Source of the DNA: Coriobacteriaceae bacterium
Lineage (GTDB): Bacteria > Actinomycetota > Coriobacteriia > Coriobacteriales > UBA8131
Assembly (NCBI GenBank): GCA_012515495.1
Contig: JAAYYH010000005.1
Coordinates: 1 to 14,996, forward strand
DNA: 14,996 nucleotides
Reading direction: 5' to 3'
Under the pieces are notes generated by a model. The model made no database searches and had not been told where the DNA came from. It saw only the letters and a program-made list of their open reading frames with translations. Both the position numbers and the translations under genes were made by a program. Shown piece by piece: positions 8,059-14,996 of this stretch; the first letter of the stretch is position 1; the number at the start of each line of letters is the position of its first letter.

Positions 8059-9888
8059 ATGGATCTGCAGACTTCTCCCTTAACCCTCAAAGAGACCGTT
8101 CGATCTGTGGTTAGCGAGAGACTGCTTGCGCGGATTGATGCAAACAGGGGTGTCCCTTGTTTCATCAGTGCTCCTAAAGGGTATGGACGTACGACCTTAG
8201 CCCACTGTTATGCTGTCAGTCGTTATGACCTTGATGCTGTGGTGTGGCTGGATGGCAGTAGTCAACTGTTCAACGATAGCATCGAGAATGGCGAGATACC
8301 TGAGCTTTTATTTAGAAGCGTCTCGCATTCTGTCGATCACTCTGGTCTGGTGATTGTCGATGACTTGCCGTTACTGGATTGCAGCGCGGCTGAGAGCCTT
8401 TCGGATAGCTTAGACCGATTGCTTGAGTCTGGGATACAAGCCATTGTTATCACTACACCGTTGCATGATGTATTCGAAACCCTGCAGTCAGATAGGATGT
8501 TGATAAGCGGACGCGATCTTTTGCGCTCGCGCGAGATGGATGCTGAGGCTATCCTGAAGCTAGTCGAGGATTTCTTCACCGAGGATCTACCTTTTGAGTT
8601 CTTGTTTACAGGTATGCTGATCGTACTGATACAACGGGGGTGTTTTGAGGATATTCGTTCCTTGGGATATCTAATCCGCGATGACGTCCCAGCTTTGCTG
8701 GATTCAATCTGCCCGTTGTTTGGCATCGACGCAACAGAGCAGAGGTTCTCAATGCGGTCGGTTGCTGTGAACCTGATCAAAGACCGAGTTGATTCGCTTC
8801 TCTCCAGAGCAGTAGAGTCCGGTTGCGTCAGTGCTACCATCTCGGATTCCAGCAGCTTCCAACAGCTGATCAGAATCGCGTCATTGTTGTTTGATCGCGA
8901 TCAGAAACGACGTTCGCATGAGTTGCTGAATCTGGCTGGCGAATTGACGCTTGACTTAGAGGTTGTGGCACAGCCGCAGCTCCACCTGCAACCACAACCA
9001 CAACCACAACCACAACCACAGTCGCAATTTCAGCTGCATTCTTCGAGGCAATCGCAGCAGCCCCTGTCATCAAATCCTCCGCACTCAGCTCAATCGGTCG
9101 AGTTGGGTTCGCATCAAAAAGGCTCAGCTCCACCACTATTAAGTATCAAGTTGCTTGGTGATCTGGAGATCACATTAGGTGATACCGTCTTGGATGACTC
9201 GCTCTGGAAGCGCGGCAAGGTTAGGATGCTACTTATCCATTTGGCTTTGAATCTAGGTAGAGGACTAGCGCGTGAGACGATCATGGATCACCTCTGGCCA
9301 GACATGGATATCAGGCATGCTACCGATAATTTCTACGTAACCTGGTCTAGGATGTGTCGGGCGCTGTCAGGTTCGGCGAATCATTGTCCCTACCTGGTGA
9401 GCAATGGCATGCTCTGTCGAATCGATAACCGCTACGTGAGCACCGACATCGCGGAGTTTGAGCGGTTATCCAAGCAGGTCCTCTTTGCGCTTGGTAGCAA
9501 GGAGGAGCGCATTGAGGCTTTCCTGCAGATGGAGCGGTTGTACAGGGGGGATCTGCTCTCCGGCTGTATCTGTGATGACCGCATCAATGGCGCTCAACAA
9601 CGGTATCGCTTGCTGTTGGTTGACGCCATGCTGTCAGGATCACAGCTGTTCAGTGAGACGGGACACGATAACAATGCGCTCTGGTTTGCTCGCAAAGCCT
9701 ATGAGATCGACCCCACGCGGGAGGATGTCTATCGCGTCTTGATGGACGTGCAGAACAGGGCGGGCCAGCGCACCTCAGCACTGCAGACCTATTTCGCCTG
9801 CAAGAAATATCTCGATGAGGAACTGGGGATCTTGCCATCTCAGCGCACAACAGCCTTGTATCAGGAACTGATACTGGACAAGCACTGA
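8059..9888 (+). CDS. Transcriptional regulator: N-terminal P-loop (STAND-like) plus C-terminal SARP/BTAD module
   Basis: A 609-residue cytoplasmic regulator. Residues 33-107 look like a MalT/LuxR-type STAND nucleotide site: FISAPKGYGRTTL (Walker A) and LVIVDDLPLLD (Walker B). The Walker lysine is Arg44 here. Residues about 110-300 are helical. A flexible linker (305-360) contains five Gln-Pro pairs and many Gln/Ser. From 362 the protein matches the OmpR-like winged helix of SARP regulators (LLSIKLLGDLEITLGD, then LWKRGKVRMLLIHLALN and RETIMDHLWPD). A BTAD domain follows (about 465-605; ALWFARKAYEIDPTREDVYR, QRTSALQTYFACKKYLDEELG). This puts the DNA-binding part at the C-terminus, whereas classic SARPs carry it first. 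The ATG at 8059 follows AAAGGAAAG. It is divergent from the RHH/coiled-coil operon and is its likely regulator; target and signal are unknown. Confidence 0.85.
   Translation: MDLQTSPLTLKETVRSVVSERLLARIDANRGVPCFISAPKGYGRTTLAHCYAVSRYDLDAVVWLDGSSQLFNDSIENGEIPELLFRSVSHSVDHSGLVIVDDLPLLDCSAAESLSDSLDRLLESGIQAIVITTPLHDVFETLQSDRMLISGRDLLRSREMDAEAILKLVEDFFTEDLPFEFLFTGMLIVLIQRGCFEDIRSLGYLIRDDVPALLDSICPLFGIDATEQRFSMRSVAVNLIKDRVDSLLSRAVESGCVSATISDSSSFQQLIRIASLLFDRDQKRRSHELLNLAGELTLDLEVVAQPQLHLQPQPQPQPQPQSQFQLHSSRQSQQPLSSNPPHSAQSVELGSHQKGSAPPLLSIKLLGDLEITLGDTVLDDSLWKRGKVRMLLIHLALNLGRGLARETIMDHLWPDMDIRHATDNFYVTWSRMCRALSGSANHCPYLVSNGMLCRIDNRYVSTDIAEFERLSKQVLFALGSKEERIEAFLQMERLYRGDLLSGCICDDRINGAQQRYRLLLVDAMLSGSQLFSETGHDNNALWFARKAYEIDPTREDVYRVLMDVQNRAGQRTSALQTYFACKKYLDEELGILPSQRTTALYQELILDKH
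8989..9018 (+). repeat. Hexanucleotide repeat (CAACCA x5) coding Gln-Pro pairs
   Basis: Five perfect CAACCA units in frame encode Gln-Pro x5 (residues 311-320) in the linker of the BTAD regulator. Less regular Gln codons flank them. Perfect units at DNA level suggest slippage-prone expansion that changes linker length without shifting frame. Confidence 0.9.
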
Positions 9889-9897
9889 GCAGAGGCG

Positions 9898-10065
9898 ATG
9901 CCAGGTGTCGAATCTATGCTATGCCATCTGCCTGTTTCGATTTTATGGCGGGTGCCTGATATGGGAGCCTTTATGCGTGTTAAACCGAGAAGGGGTTTGT
10001 GGAGAAGCGTTGTAAGGCTCCCGCCAAAATTATGCGATTTGGCGACAAAATCACACGGAGGATAA
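9898..10065 (+). CDS. Doubtful 55-codon ORF downstream of the BTAD regulator
   Basis: An ATG at 9898 opens a frame of 55 codons ending in TAA at 10063-10065. The product begins MPGVESMLCHLPVSILWRV and ends RLPPKLCDLATKSHGG; it is Arg/Lys-rich in its second half and matches no family I recognise. AGAGG stands only two bases before the ATG, which is a poor spacing. The frame runs through the strong inverted repeats of this intergenic stretch. It may therefore be a chance reading of a structured or dispersed element rather than a gene. Confidence 0.2.
   Translation: MPGVESMLCHLPVSILWRVPDMGAFMRVKPRRGLWRSVVRLPPKLCDLATKSHGG
9941..10052 (+). other. Structured intergenic element (nested inverted repeats)
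   Basis: GGGAGCCTT (9963-9971) pairs perfectly with AAGGCTCCC (10014-10022). The helix can continue outward as GGC (9947-9949) with GCC (10023-10025) across a 13-base bulge, then TTTT with AAAA. Inside, AAACC (9982-9986) pairs with GGTTT (9994-9998) around a 7-base loop. Just downstream GATTT (10036-10040) pairs with AAATC (10048-10052). This looks like a folded RNA or a dispersed repeat unit. It matches no riboswitch I recognise. There is no T-run, so a simple terminator is less likely. Confidence 0.45.
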
Positions 10066-10071
10066 AAAAAC

Positions 10072-10163
10072 CAGACGTCTGTGGTAGAGTTCTCAGGTGG
10101 CGAATAATCAACCGATCGTGTTTGTGACGACTGGCCTGAATCAGCTATTGGAAAGACGATCGG
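10072..10163. repeat. Palindrome and spaced inverted repeat upstream of secA
   Basis: CAGACGTCTG at 10072-10081 is a perfect 10-bp palindrome. CCGATCGT (10112-10119) and ACGATCGG (10156-10163) are perfect 8-bp inverted copies 36 bases apart. Both lie in the 330-bp gap before secA, in what should be its promoter or leader region. No convincing -35/-10 pair was seen. Protein-binding sites or leader RNA structure are both possible. Confidence 0.4.
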
Positions 10164-10218
10164 CTTCACCGAAAGATGACTATCCCCAGTGGATATATAG
10201 AGAGGGCATATACAGTAT

Positions 10219-12996
10219 ATGGCTGGATTCTTATCAAGACTTTTGAATGCCGGCGAAGGCAAACAGCTTAAGGCCTTTGAGGCGACCGTCAAAGAGATCA
10301 ACGCACTGGAACCGCAGATACAGGTACTGTCAGATGAGCAAATCAAGGCTCAGACCGAGATACTGCGGGCTCGCTACGCAGCGGGTGAGACGCTCGACCA
10401 GCTGCTACCCGAGGCCTTCGCGACCGTACGTGAAGCGTCTGTGCGTACGTTGGGGATGAGGCACTTCGACGTACAGCTCATCGGTGGTATGGCCTTAAAC
10501 GCCGGACAGATCGCCGAGATGAAGACCGGTGAAGGTAAGACGCTGGTATCAACTCTAGCTGGTTACCTCAATGCCATAGGCGGCGGAGGCGTGCACGTGG
10601 TTACCGTCAACGACTATCTGGCTAAGCGTGACAGTGAGTGGATGGGCAGGATCTACCGCTTTTTGGGCATGGATGTTGGCCTGATCCAATCAGGGATGAA
10701 GACCGCCGAAAAACTACCGGCTTATCAAGCGGACATCACTTATGGCACCAACTCGGAATTCGGCTTTGACTATCTGCGTGACAACATGGTCTCTCGTATC
10801 ACGGACAGGGTACAGCGTGGGCATGCTTACGCCATCGTTGATGAAGTCGACTCGATCCTCATCGATGAAGCCCGTACACCATTGATCATCAGCGGTATTG
10901 GCACACGCGCTGCTGAGACCTACAACAAGTTCGCGCGAGTGATGCCATCGCTTCACCGTGACAGCGACTTCGAGATGGATGAGAGCAAACACACCATCTT
11001 CGCCACCGAGAGTGGTTTGAAGAGGATTGAGAACCTGTTGGGTATCGACGATATCTACGATGATCCCTCTGGCCAGCTGGTCAACCATCTGCAGCAGGCT
11101 CTGCGTGCTGAGTTCCTCTATAAGCGTGATGTCGATTATGTGGTTGTTGATGGTGAGGTCAAGATCGTCGATGAGTTCACCGGTCGCATGATGGAGGGCA
11201 GGCGTTACTCAGAGGGCCTGCATCAGGCCTTGGAGGCCAAGGAGCGGGTGCTGATCCGCGAGGAGAACCAAACACTGGCCACTATCACGTTGCAGAATTA
11301 TTTCCGCCTCTACAAGAAGTTGTCAGGCATGACCGGTACCGCCATGACCGAGGATGCGGAGTTTCGGCAGATCTACAATCTACCTGTCATGGCCATCCCG
11401 TCCAATAGGCCAGTGATCCGCGAGGATCGAAACGATCTGGTCTATCGTACTATCGAAGCAAAATTCAACGCGGTGGCCGATGATGTGGTTGAGCGCCACT
11501 ACAATGGTCAACCGTCACTGGTGGGTACGGTTTCCATCGAGAGTTCGGAGCGCTTATCCCGCTTGCTGGAAAAACGCGGTATCCCTCATGAAGTGCTCAA
11601 TGCCAAGCACCATGAACGTGAGGCTCTGATCATCGCGCAGGCGGGTCGTGCCGGCGCGGTGACTATCGCCACCAACATGGCTGGTCGAGGCACCGACATC
11701 CTCTTGGGCGGCAATCCCGATTACCTCGTTGATGAGCTATTGGTGAATCAGGGTATCGATCTCGATGAGGCCAGCGAGGAACAACGGGAGAAGGCGACAA
11801 AGAAAGCCAAGGACATCACCTCGCAGGAGCACGAGGCCGTGGTGGCAGCTGGCGGATTAGCGGTCATCGGTACCGAGCGACATGAGGCTCGACGCATAGA
11901 CAACCAATTGCGTGGTCGTTCCGGTCGTCAGGGAGATCCGGGCTGTACGCAGTTCTATCTCTCGCTTGAAGATGACCTGATGCGCTTGTTTGGCGGCGAC
12001 CGTATGGAGCGCATCTCAAATATCATGCTCCGCACCGATATGCCCGACGATATGCCCATTGATTCGGGGATGGTATCCAAGGCCATTGAGAGTGCTCAGC
12101 GTCAGGTTGAATCCATGCACTTCGAATCCCGTAAACACGTGCTTGAATACGACGATGTGATGAATCGCCAGCGCTCGGCGATTTACAACGAACGCAACGC
12201 GATTCTGGAAGGCAAGGACATCCATCAGCGTGCTCTGGATATCATGCAGGATACGGTGGAGAAGGCTGTTGGCGATTATTGCTCCGGTGTCAGCGACGAC
12301 TGGGATTGGGATGGTCTCAAGCTTTGGTTGACCGAGCTCACCGGTAGCGACGAGCTTGATCCACGAGACATCGAACATGACGATGATGAGGATAAGCTCA
12401 TCGATGGATTGTTGACGTACCTTGAGGGAGTGCTGAACGAGAAAGAGCAATCCATCGGCAGCGAGCAGATGCATCGACTCGAATCACAGGTGATGCTGCG
12501 CATCATGGACACACGCTGGATGAACCATCTGCAGGAGATGGATTATCTCAAGGCTGGCATCGGCCTGCGTGCCTTTGGTCAACGCGATCCGTTGACGGAG
12601 TACAAAAACGAAGCGCATGCCGCATTTGGCGAGTTACGCGATTCGATGTACGGGGACTATCTGCGCACTATCCTGCGCATCCAGATCGTCAGGGCAGAGG
12701 AGCAGCCGGCAGCGCAGCTGAACTCGGCGCAGTATTCTGGACCTTCTGAGAACATTCCATCGCTGATGCAGGATGCTCGGCAGCGAGCGATGCAGCACAA
12801 CGCCTCCCAGCCGGCAGTCGGCAGCGAATCAGCGACTGTTGGCGGTAGACCTGGCGGAATTCGGCCAGCTCAAGGCAAGACAGCGACGATAGTCAAGGAC
12901 AAGGAGGATCCGTTCGCTAACGTTGGCCGCAATGATCCCTGTCCTTGTGGCAGCGGCAAGAAATTCAAGAAATGTCACGGCGCGAGCATCGGCTGA
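10219..12996 (+). CDS. secA: Preprotein translocase ATPase SecA
   Basis: Motor ATPase that drives unfolded preproteins through the SecYEG channel at the inner membrane. The 925-residue protein has Walker A MKTGEGKT (101-108), the DEVD Walker B-type motif at 208-211 followed by SILIDEARTPLIIS, and NMAGRGTDILLGG and RRIDNQLRGRSGRQGDPG in the second nucleotide-binding domain. The helical scaffold and wing follow. The C-terminus carries the zinc-binding SEC-C motif, Cys908, Cys910, Cys919 and His920 (CPCGSGKKFKKCHG), which in other bacteria contacts SecB or lipids. This is a full-length housekeeping SecA1-type protein. The ATG at 10219 is preceded by AGAGAGGG, with about 12 bases from the last G, slightly long. 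The gene is first of a unidirectional series with prfB (42-base gap) and the transketolase subunit gene. Confidence 0.97.
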   Translation: MAGFLSRLLNAGEGKQLKAFEATVKEINALEPQIQVLSDEQIKAQTEILRARYAAGETLDQLLPEAFATVREASVRTLGMRHFDVQLIGGMALNAGQIAEMKTGEGKTLVSTLAGYLNAIGGGGVHVVTVNDYLAKRDSEWMGRIYRFLGMDVGLIQSGMKTAEKLPAYQADITYGTNSEFGFDYLRDNMVSRITDRVQRGHAYAIVDEVDSILIDEARTPLIISGIGTRAAETYNKFARVMPSLHRDSDFEMDESKHTIFATESGLKRIENLLGIDDIYDDPSGQLVNHLQQALRAEFLYKRDVDYVVVDGEVKIVDEFTGRMMEGRRYSEGLHQALEAKERVLIREENQTLATITLQNYFRLYKKLSGMTGTAMTEDAEFRQIYNLPVMAIPSNRPVIREDRNDLVYRTIEAKFNAVADDVVERHYNGQPSLVGTVSIESSERLSRLLEKRGIPHEVLNAKHHEREALIIAQAGRAGAVTIATNMAGRGTDILLGGNPDYLVDELLVNQGIDLDEASEEQREKATKKAKDITSQEHEAVVAAGGLAVIGTERHEARRIDNQLRGRSGRQGDPGCTQFYLSLEDDLMRLFGGDRMERISNIMLRTDMPDDMPIDSGMVSKAIESAQRQVESMHFESRKHVLEYDDVMNRQRSAIYNERNAILEGKDIHQRALDIMQDTVEKAVGDYCSGVSDDWDWDGLKLWLTELTGSDELDPRDIEHDDDEDKLIDGLLTYLEGVLNEKEQSIGSEQMHRLESQVMLRIMDTRWMNHLQEMDYLKAGIGLRAFGQRDPLTEYKNEAHAAFGELRDSMYGDYLRTILRIQIVRAEEQPAAQLNSAQYSGPSENIPSLMQDARQRAMQHNASQPAVGSESATVGGRPGGIRPAQGKTATIVKDKEDPFANVGRNDPCPCGSGKKFKKCHGASIG

Positions 12997-13038
12997 CCGT
13001 CTCAATGTGTTCCAGTATCAATACGTAAGGGATAAAGC

Positions 13039-14160
13039 ATGATAGAGGATCTGACAGAACAGCTCAAAGCTCTCGCGGACCGCATAGAAGATGCCGAGAG
13101 TTATTTACGTCTGGAGCAGAAGCGCAGTAAGCTCAGTGAGCTGGAGGGCGAATCGCTGCAACCGGGATTCTGGGATGACCAACAGCGAGCCCAACAGGTA
13201 TCCAAGCAGGCTTCTGATCTGCGTAGCGAGCTTTCTGAATTCGATAGTGTCCGTACAGCGCTTGAAGACGCTCTGGTAGCTAACGAACTGGCGGTGCTGG
13301 AAGGCGATGAATCCTTAGCAGCTGAGGTCCCCTTGGCTTTGCGGCAACTTAACCAACGTGTCGACACGCTGGAGCTCTCCTCCTGGTTCTCCGGAGAATT
13401 CGACAGCGGAGACGCCATCATCAACATCAATCCCGGGCAAGGGGGTCTGGAGGCACAGGACTGGACCGACATGCTGTTCAAGATGTATCTGGGCTATGCT
13501 CAGCGCAACCGCTGGAAGGTGGAGGTGTTGGACGCCCCTCCGGGCGAGGTGATAGGGCTTGATCACGCAACCTTCATCGTCAGTGGTCGTAACGCCTATG
13601 GTATGCTCTCGGCCGAACAGGGCGTGCATCGTCTGGTGCGTATCTCTCCCACCGATGAGAAGAAGCGACGTCAGACCACATTCGCGGGAGTCGAGGTGTT
13701 GCCCGTGCTGCCCGATGATATCGAAGTTGAGATCAATCAGGCCGATTTGCGTATCGATGTTTATCGCTCCAGCGGTCCAGGTGGCCAAAGTGTCAATACC
13801 ACCGATTCGGCCGTGCGGATTACCCACGTTCCCACCAACACCGTGGTAACCTGTCAGAACGAGAAATCACAGCTGCAGAACAAGGAGGCGGCGATGAAGA
13901 TCCTCAAAGCCCGCCTCTACGAACTGGAGCAGGCTAAGCGTGACGCGGAGCTCGAGGAGTTGCGCGGTCCAAGGCATGACGCGTCATGGGGCAATCAGAT
14001 CAGGAATTATGTCCTTTACCCCTATCAGATGGTGAAAGACGTGCGTACCGGAGTAGAGATCGGCAATGTTGAGGCCGTGCTCGATGGCGATCTGGATCAA
14101 TTCGTGATTGCCTTTCATCGCTGGCGCACCGAACAGGAAGGAGCAGCTGTCAATGGCTGA
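13039..14160 (+). CDS. prfB: Peptide chain release factor 2
   Basis: Recognises UGA and UAA in the ribosomal A site and triggers hydrolysis of peptidyl-tRNA. The 373-residue protein has the GGQ catalytic loop at 248-250 (SSGPGGQSVNTTDSAVR) and the expected coiled-coil N-terminal domain. The C-terminal NQIRNYVLYPYQMVKDVRTG is typical of RF2. The stop-codon-reading loop reads SPT at 203-205 (RISPTDEKKRRQTTF) where RF2 normally has SPF; overall similarity is clearly RF2. The reading frame is continuous, so the programmed +1 frameshift at an in-frame UGA near codon 26, known from E. coli and many others, is absent. The ATG at 13039 follows AAGGGAT (13027-13033). Its last 8 bases overlap the transketolase gene start. 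Confidence 0.96.
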   Translation: MIEDLTEQLKALADRIEDAESYLRLEQKRSKLSELEGESLQPGFWDDQQRAQQVSKQASDLRSELSEFDSVRTALEDALVANELAVLEGDESLAAEVPLALRQLNQRVDTLELSSWFSGEFDSGDAIININPGQGGLEAQDWTDMLFKMYLGYAQRNRWKVEVLDAPPGEVIGLDHATFIVSGRNAYGMLSAEQGVHRLVRISPTDEKKRRQTTFAGVEVLPVLPDDIEVEINQADLRIDVYRSSGPGGQSVNTTDSAVRITHVPTNTVVTCQNEKSQLQNKEAAMKILKARLYELEQAKRDAELEELRGPRHDASWGNQIRNYVLYPYQMVKDVRTGVEIGNVEAVLDGDLDQFVIAFHRWRTEQEGAAVNG

Positions 14161-14996
14161 TCCCGATACAAATGTCGAGCAGGCACCTAACCAGAGCGTA
14201 AGCAACAAGATCAAGCTCAAGGCCGCTGGCATGCGCCAAGGTATCATCAGCATGATCGCCGCCGCTGGCAGTGGACATCCGGGCGGCTCGCTTTCGGCAA
14301 CCGATCTGGTGGCTACGTTGTTCTTCGGCGGCACGCTGCGTTATGATGCCGGCAATCCGTCCTGGCCTGATCGTGACCGCTTCATCCTTTCCAAAGGACA
14401 CGCGGCACCGGTGTTGTACGCGGCTTTGGCGCACGCAGGTTACTTCGACACCGCCGAGCTGGTGACCCTGCGCAAGTTCCACTCACGGTTGCAGGGACAT
14501 CCGGATTCTCAGAAACTACCTGGAGTCGAGGTTTCCACCGGCTCGCTGGGACAAGGTCTCTCCATCGCTGCCGGGTTGGCCCTGGGATTGTCAATGGAGG
14601 CTGCTGGTGTCGCCGCGGATGTCATCGGGGAAGCCGCTACAGATACGGCCAGCGTCGCCGCGAATGTTACGACTCCAACCAAGCGTGTCTTCGTGTTGCT
14701 TGGCGACGGTGAATGTCAGGAGGGGCAGGTTTGGGAGGCGGCGATGTTCGCCGCGCACCATAGACTCTCCAATCTTGTCGCCATCATCGATAACAACAAC
14801 CTGCAGATCGATGGAAGCTGCAGTGATATCAACGACCTCATCGATCTTTCGCAGAAATTCACAGCTTTCGGCTGGTATGTTATCAAGGTCGACGGCCACG
14901 ACGTCGAGGCCATCCAGTCAGCTCTGGAAGCAGCGACAGCCTATCAAGAGGGCCCGGTTGCCATCGTTGCGGCGACTATCAAAGGCAAGGGCGTCA
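14153..14996 (+). CDS. Transketolase, N-terminal (ThDP-binding) subunit, 3'-truncated by window edge
   Basis: Thiamine-diphosphate enzyme half that transfers two-carbon ketol units in the non-oxidative pentose phosphate pathway; in split transketolases it pairs with a separate C-terminal subunit. The visible 281 residues run off the window. SGHPGGSLSATDL (40-52), RDRFILSKGHAAPVLYAAL (74-92), STGSLGQGLSIAAGLALG (128-145) and LLGDGECQEGQVWEAA (182-197, with the ThDP/Mg motif GDG to DNNNLQIDG) are characteristic. Between LSMEA and KRVFVLL lies an Ala/Val/Thr-rich stretch (about 149-177) longer than the short turn usual there. The ATG at 14153 follows AAGGAG inside prfB. The start overlaps the prfB stop by 8 bases (ATGGCTGA), which implies coupled expression. 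Whether the enzyme is truly split cannot be seen because the 3' part is missing. Confidence 0.92.
   Translation, partial: MADPDTNVEQAPNQSVSNKIKLKAAGMRQGIISMIAAAGSGHPGGSLSATDLVATLFFGGTLRYDAGNPSWPDRDRFILSKGHAAPVLYAALAHAGYFDTAELVTLRKFHSRLQGHPDSQKLPGVEVSTGSLGQGLSIAAGLALGLSMEAAGVAADVIGEAATDTASVAANVTTPTKRVFVLLGDGECQEGQVWEAAMFAAHHRLSNLVAIIDNNNLQIDGSCSDINDLIDLSQKFTAFGWYVIKVDGHDVEAIQSALEAATAYQEGPVAIVAATIKGKGV

Noticed and set aside
8989..9018. CRISPR-like or intergenic repeat
   Set aside because: The CAACCA units are perfectly in frame within the regulator coding sequence and have no spacers.
10081..10107. Eight-codon GTG leader ORF before secA
   Set aside because: The GGAGG upstream is about 20 bases away, too far, and the peptide has no arrest-like feature.
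12016..12474. 152-codon minus-strand frame within secA
   Set aside because: Antisense shadow of a conserved gene. Its composition follows from the secA codons.

Overview
The window is about 15 kb of moderate-GC bacterial chromosome, mostly conserved housekeeping genes with one accessory-looking insert. Gene order and protein style suggest an actinobacterium, most likely of class Coriobacteriia. The supporting signs are a type-II TyrRS, an MTA/SAH deaminase, split transketolase subunits, a BTAD regulator beside secA, and an RF2 with no frameshift. This assignment comes from recalled family resemblance, not from a search.

Layout: (1) 1-1745 (+) is the 3' part of a class A penicillin-binding protein with an unusual acidic, calcium-repeat C-terminal tail. 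It converges on galE (1857-2840, -), with a strong hairpin between the two. (2) 2841-3139 is a divergent promoter region serving galE (-) and tyrS (+). (3) 3140-6807 (+) holds tyrS, an MTA/SAH deaminase and the tRNA thiouridylase gene mnmA; the last two are tightly linked. (4) 6868-7940 (-) is a two-gene, translationally coupled operon encoding a ribbon-helix-helix-like protein and a coiled-coil protein with a C-terminal membrane anchor. It is divergent from 8059-9888 (+), a large regulator with an N-terminal P-loop module, a Gln-Pro repeat linker and a C-terminal SARP/BTAD DNA-binding module. The AT-rich 118 bp between them carries a palindrome over a candidate promoter. (5) 9889-10218 is a 330-bp gene-poor stretch with several inverted repeats and one doubtful 55-codon ORF. 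(6) 10219-14996 (+) is secA, prfB and the 5' part of a transketolase N-terminal subunit gene; the last two overlap by 8 bp.

The housekeeping genes cover cell wall (PBP), sugar nucleotides (galE), translation and tRNA (tyrS, mnmA, prfB), SAM by-product salvage, secretion (secA) and pentose phosphate metabolism. The best candidate for something undescribed is the divergent 6868-9888 cassette, together with the structured intergenic stretch between it and secA. No tRNA, rRNA, CRISPR array or transposase was recognised.
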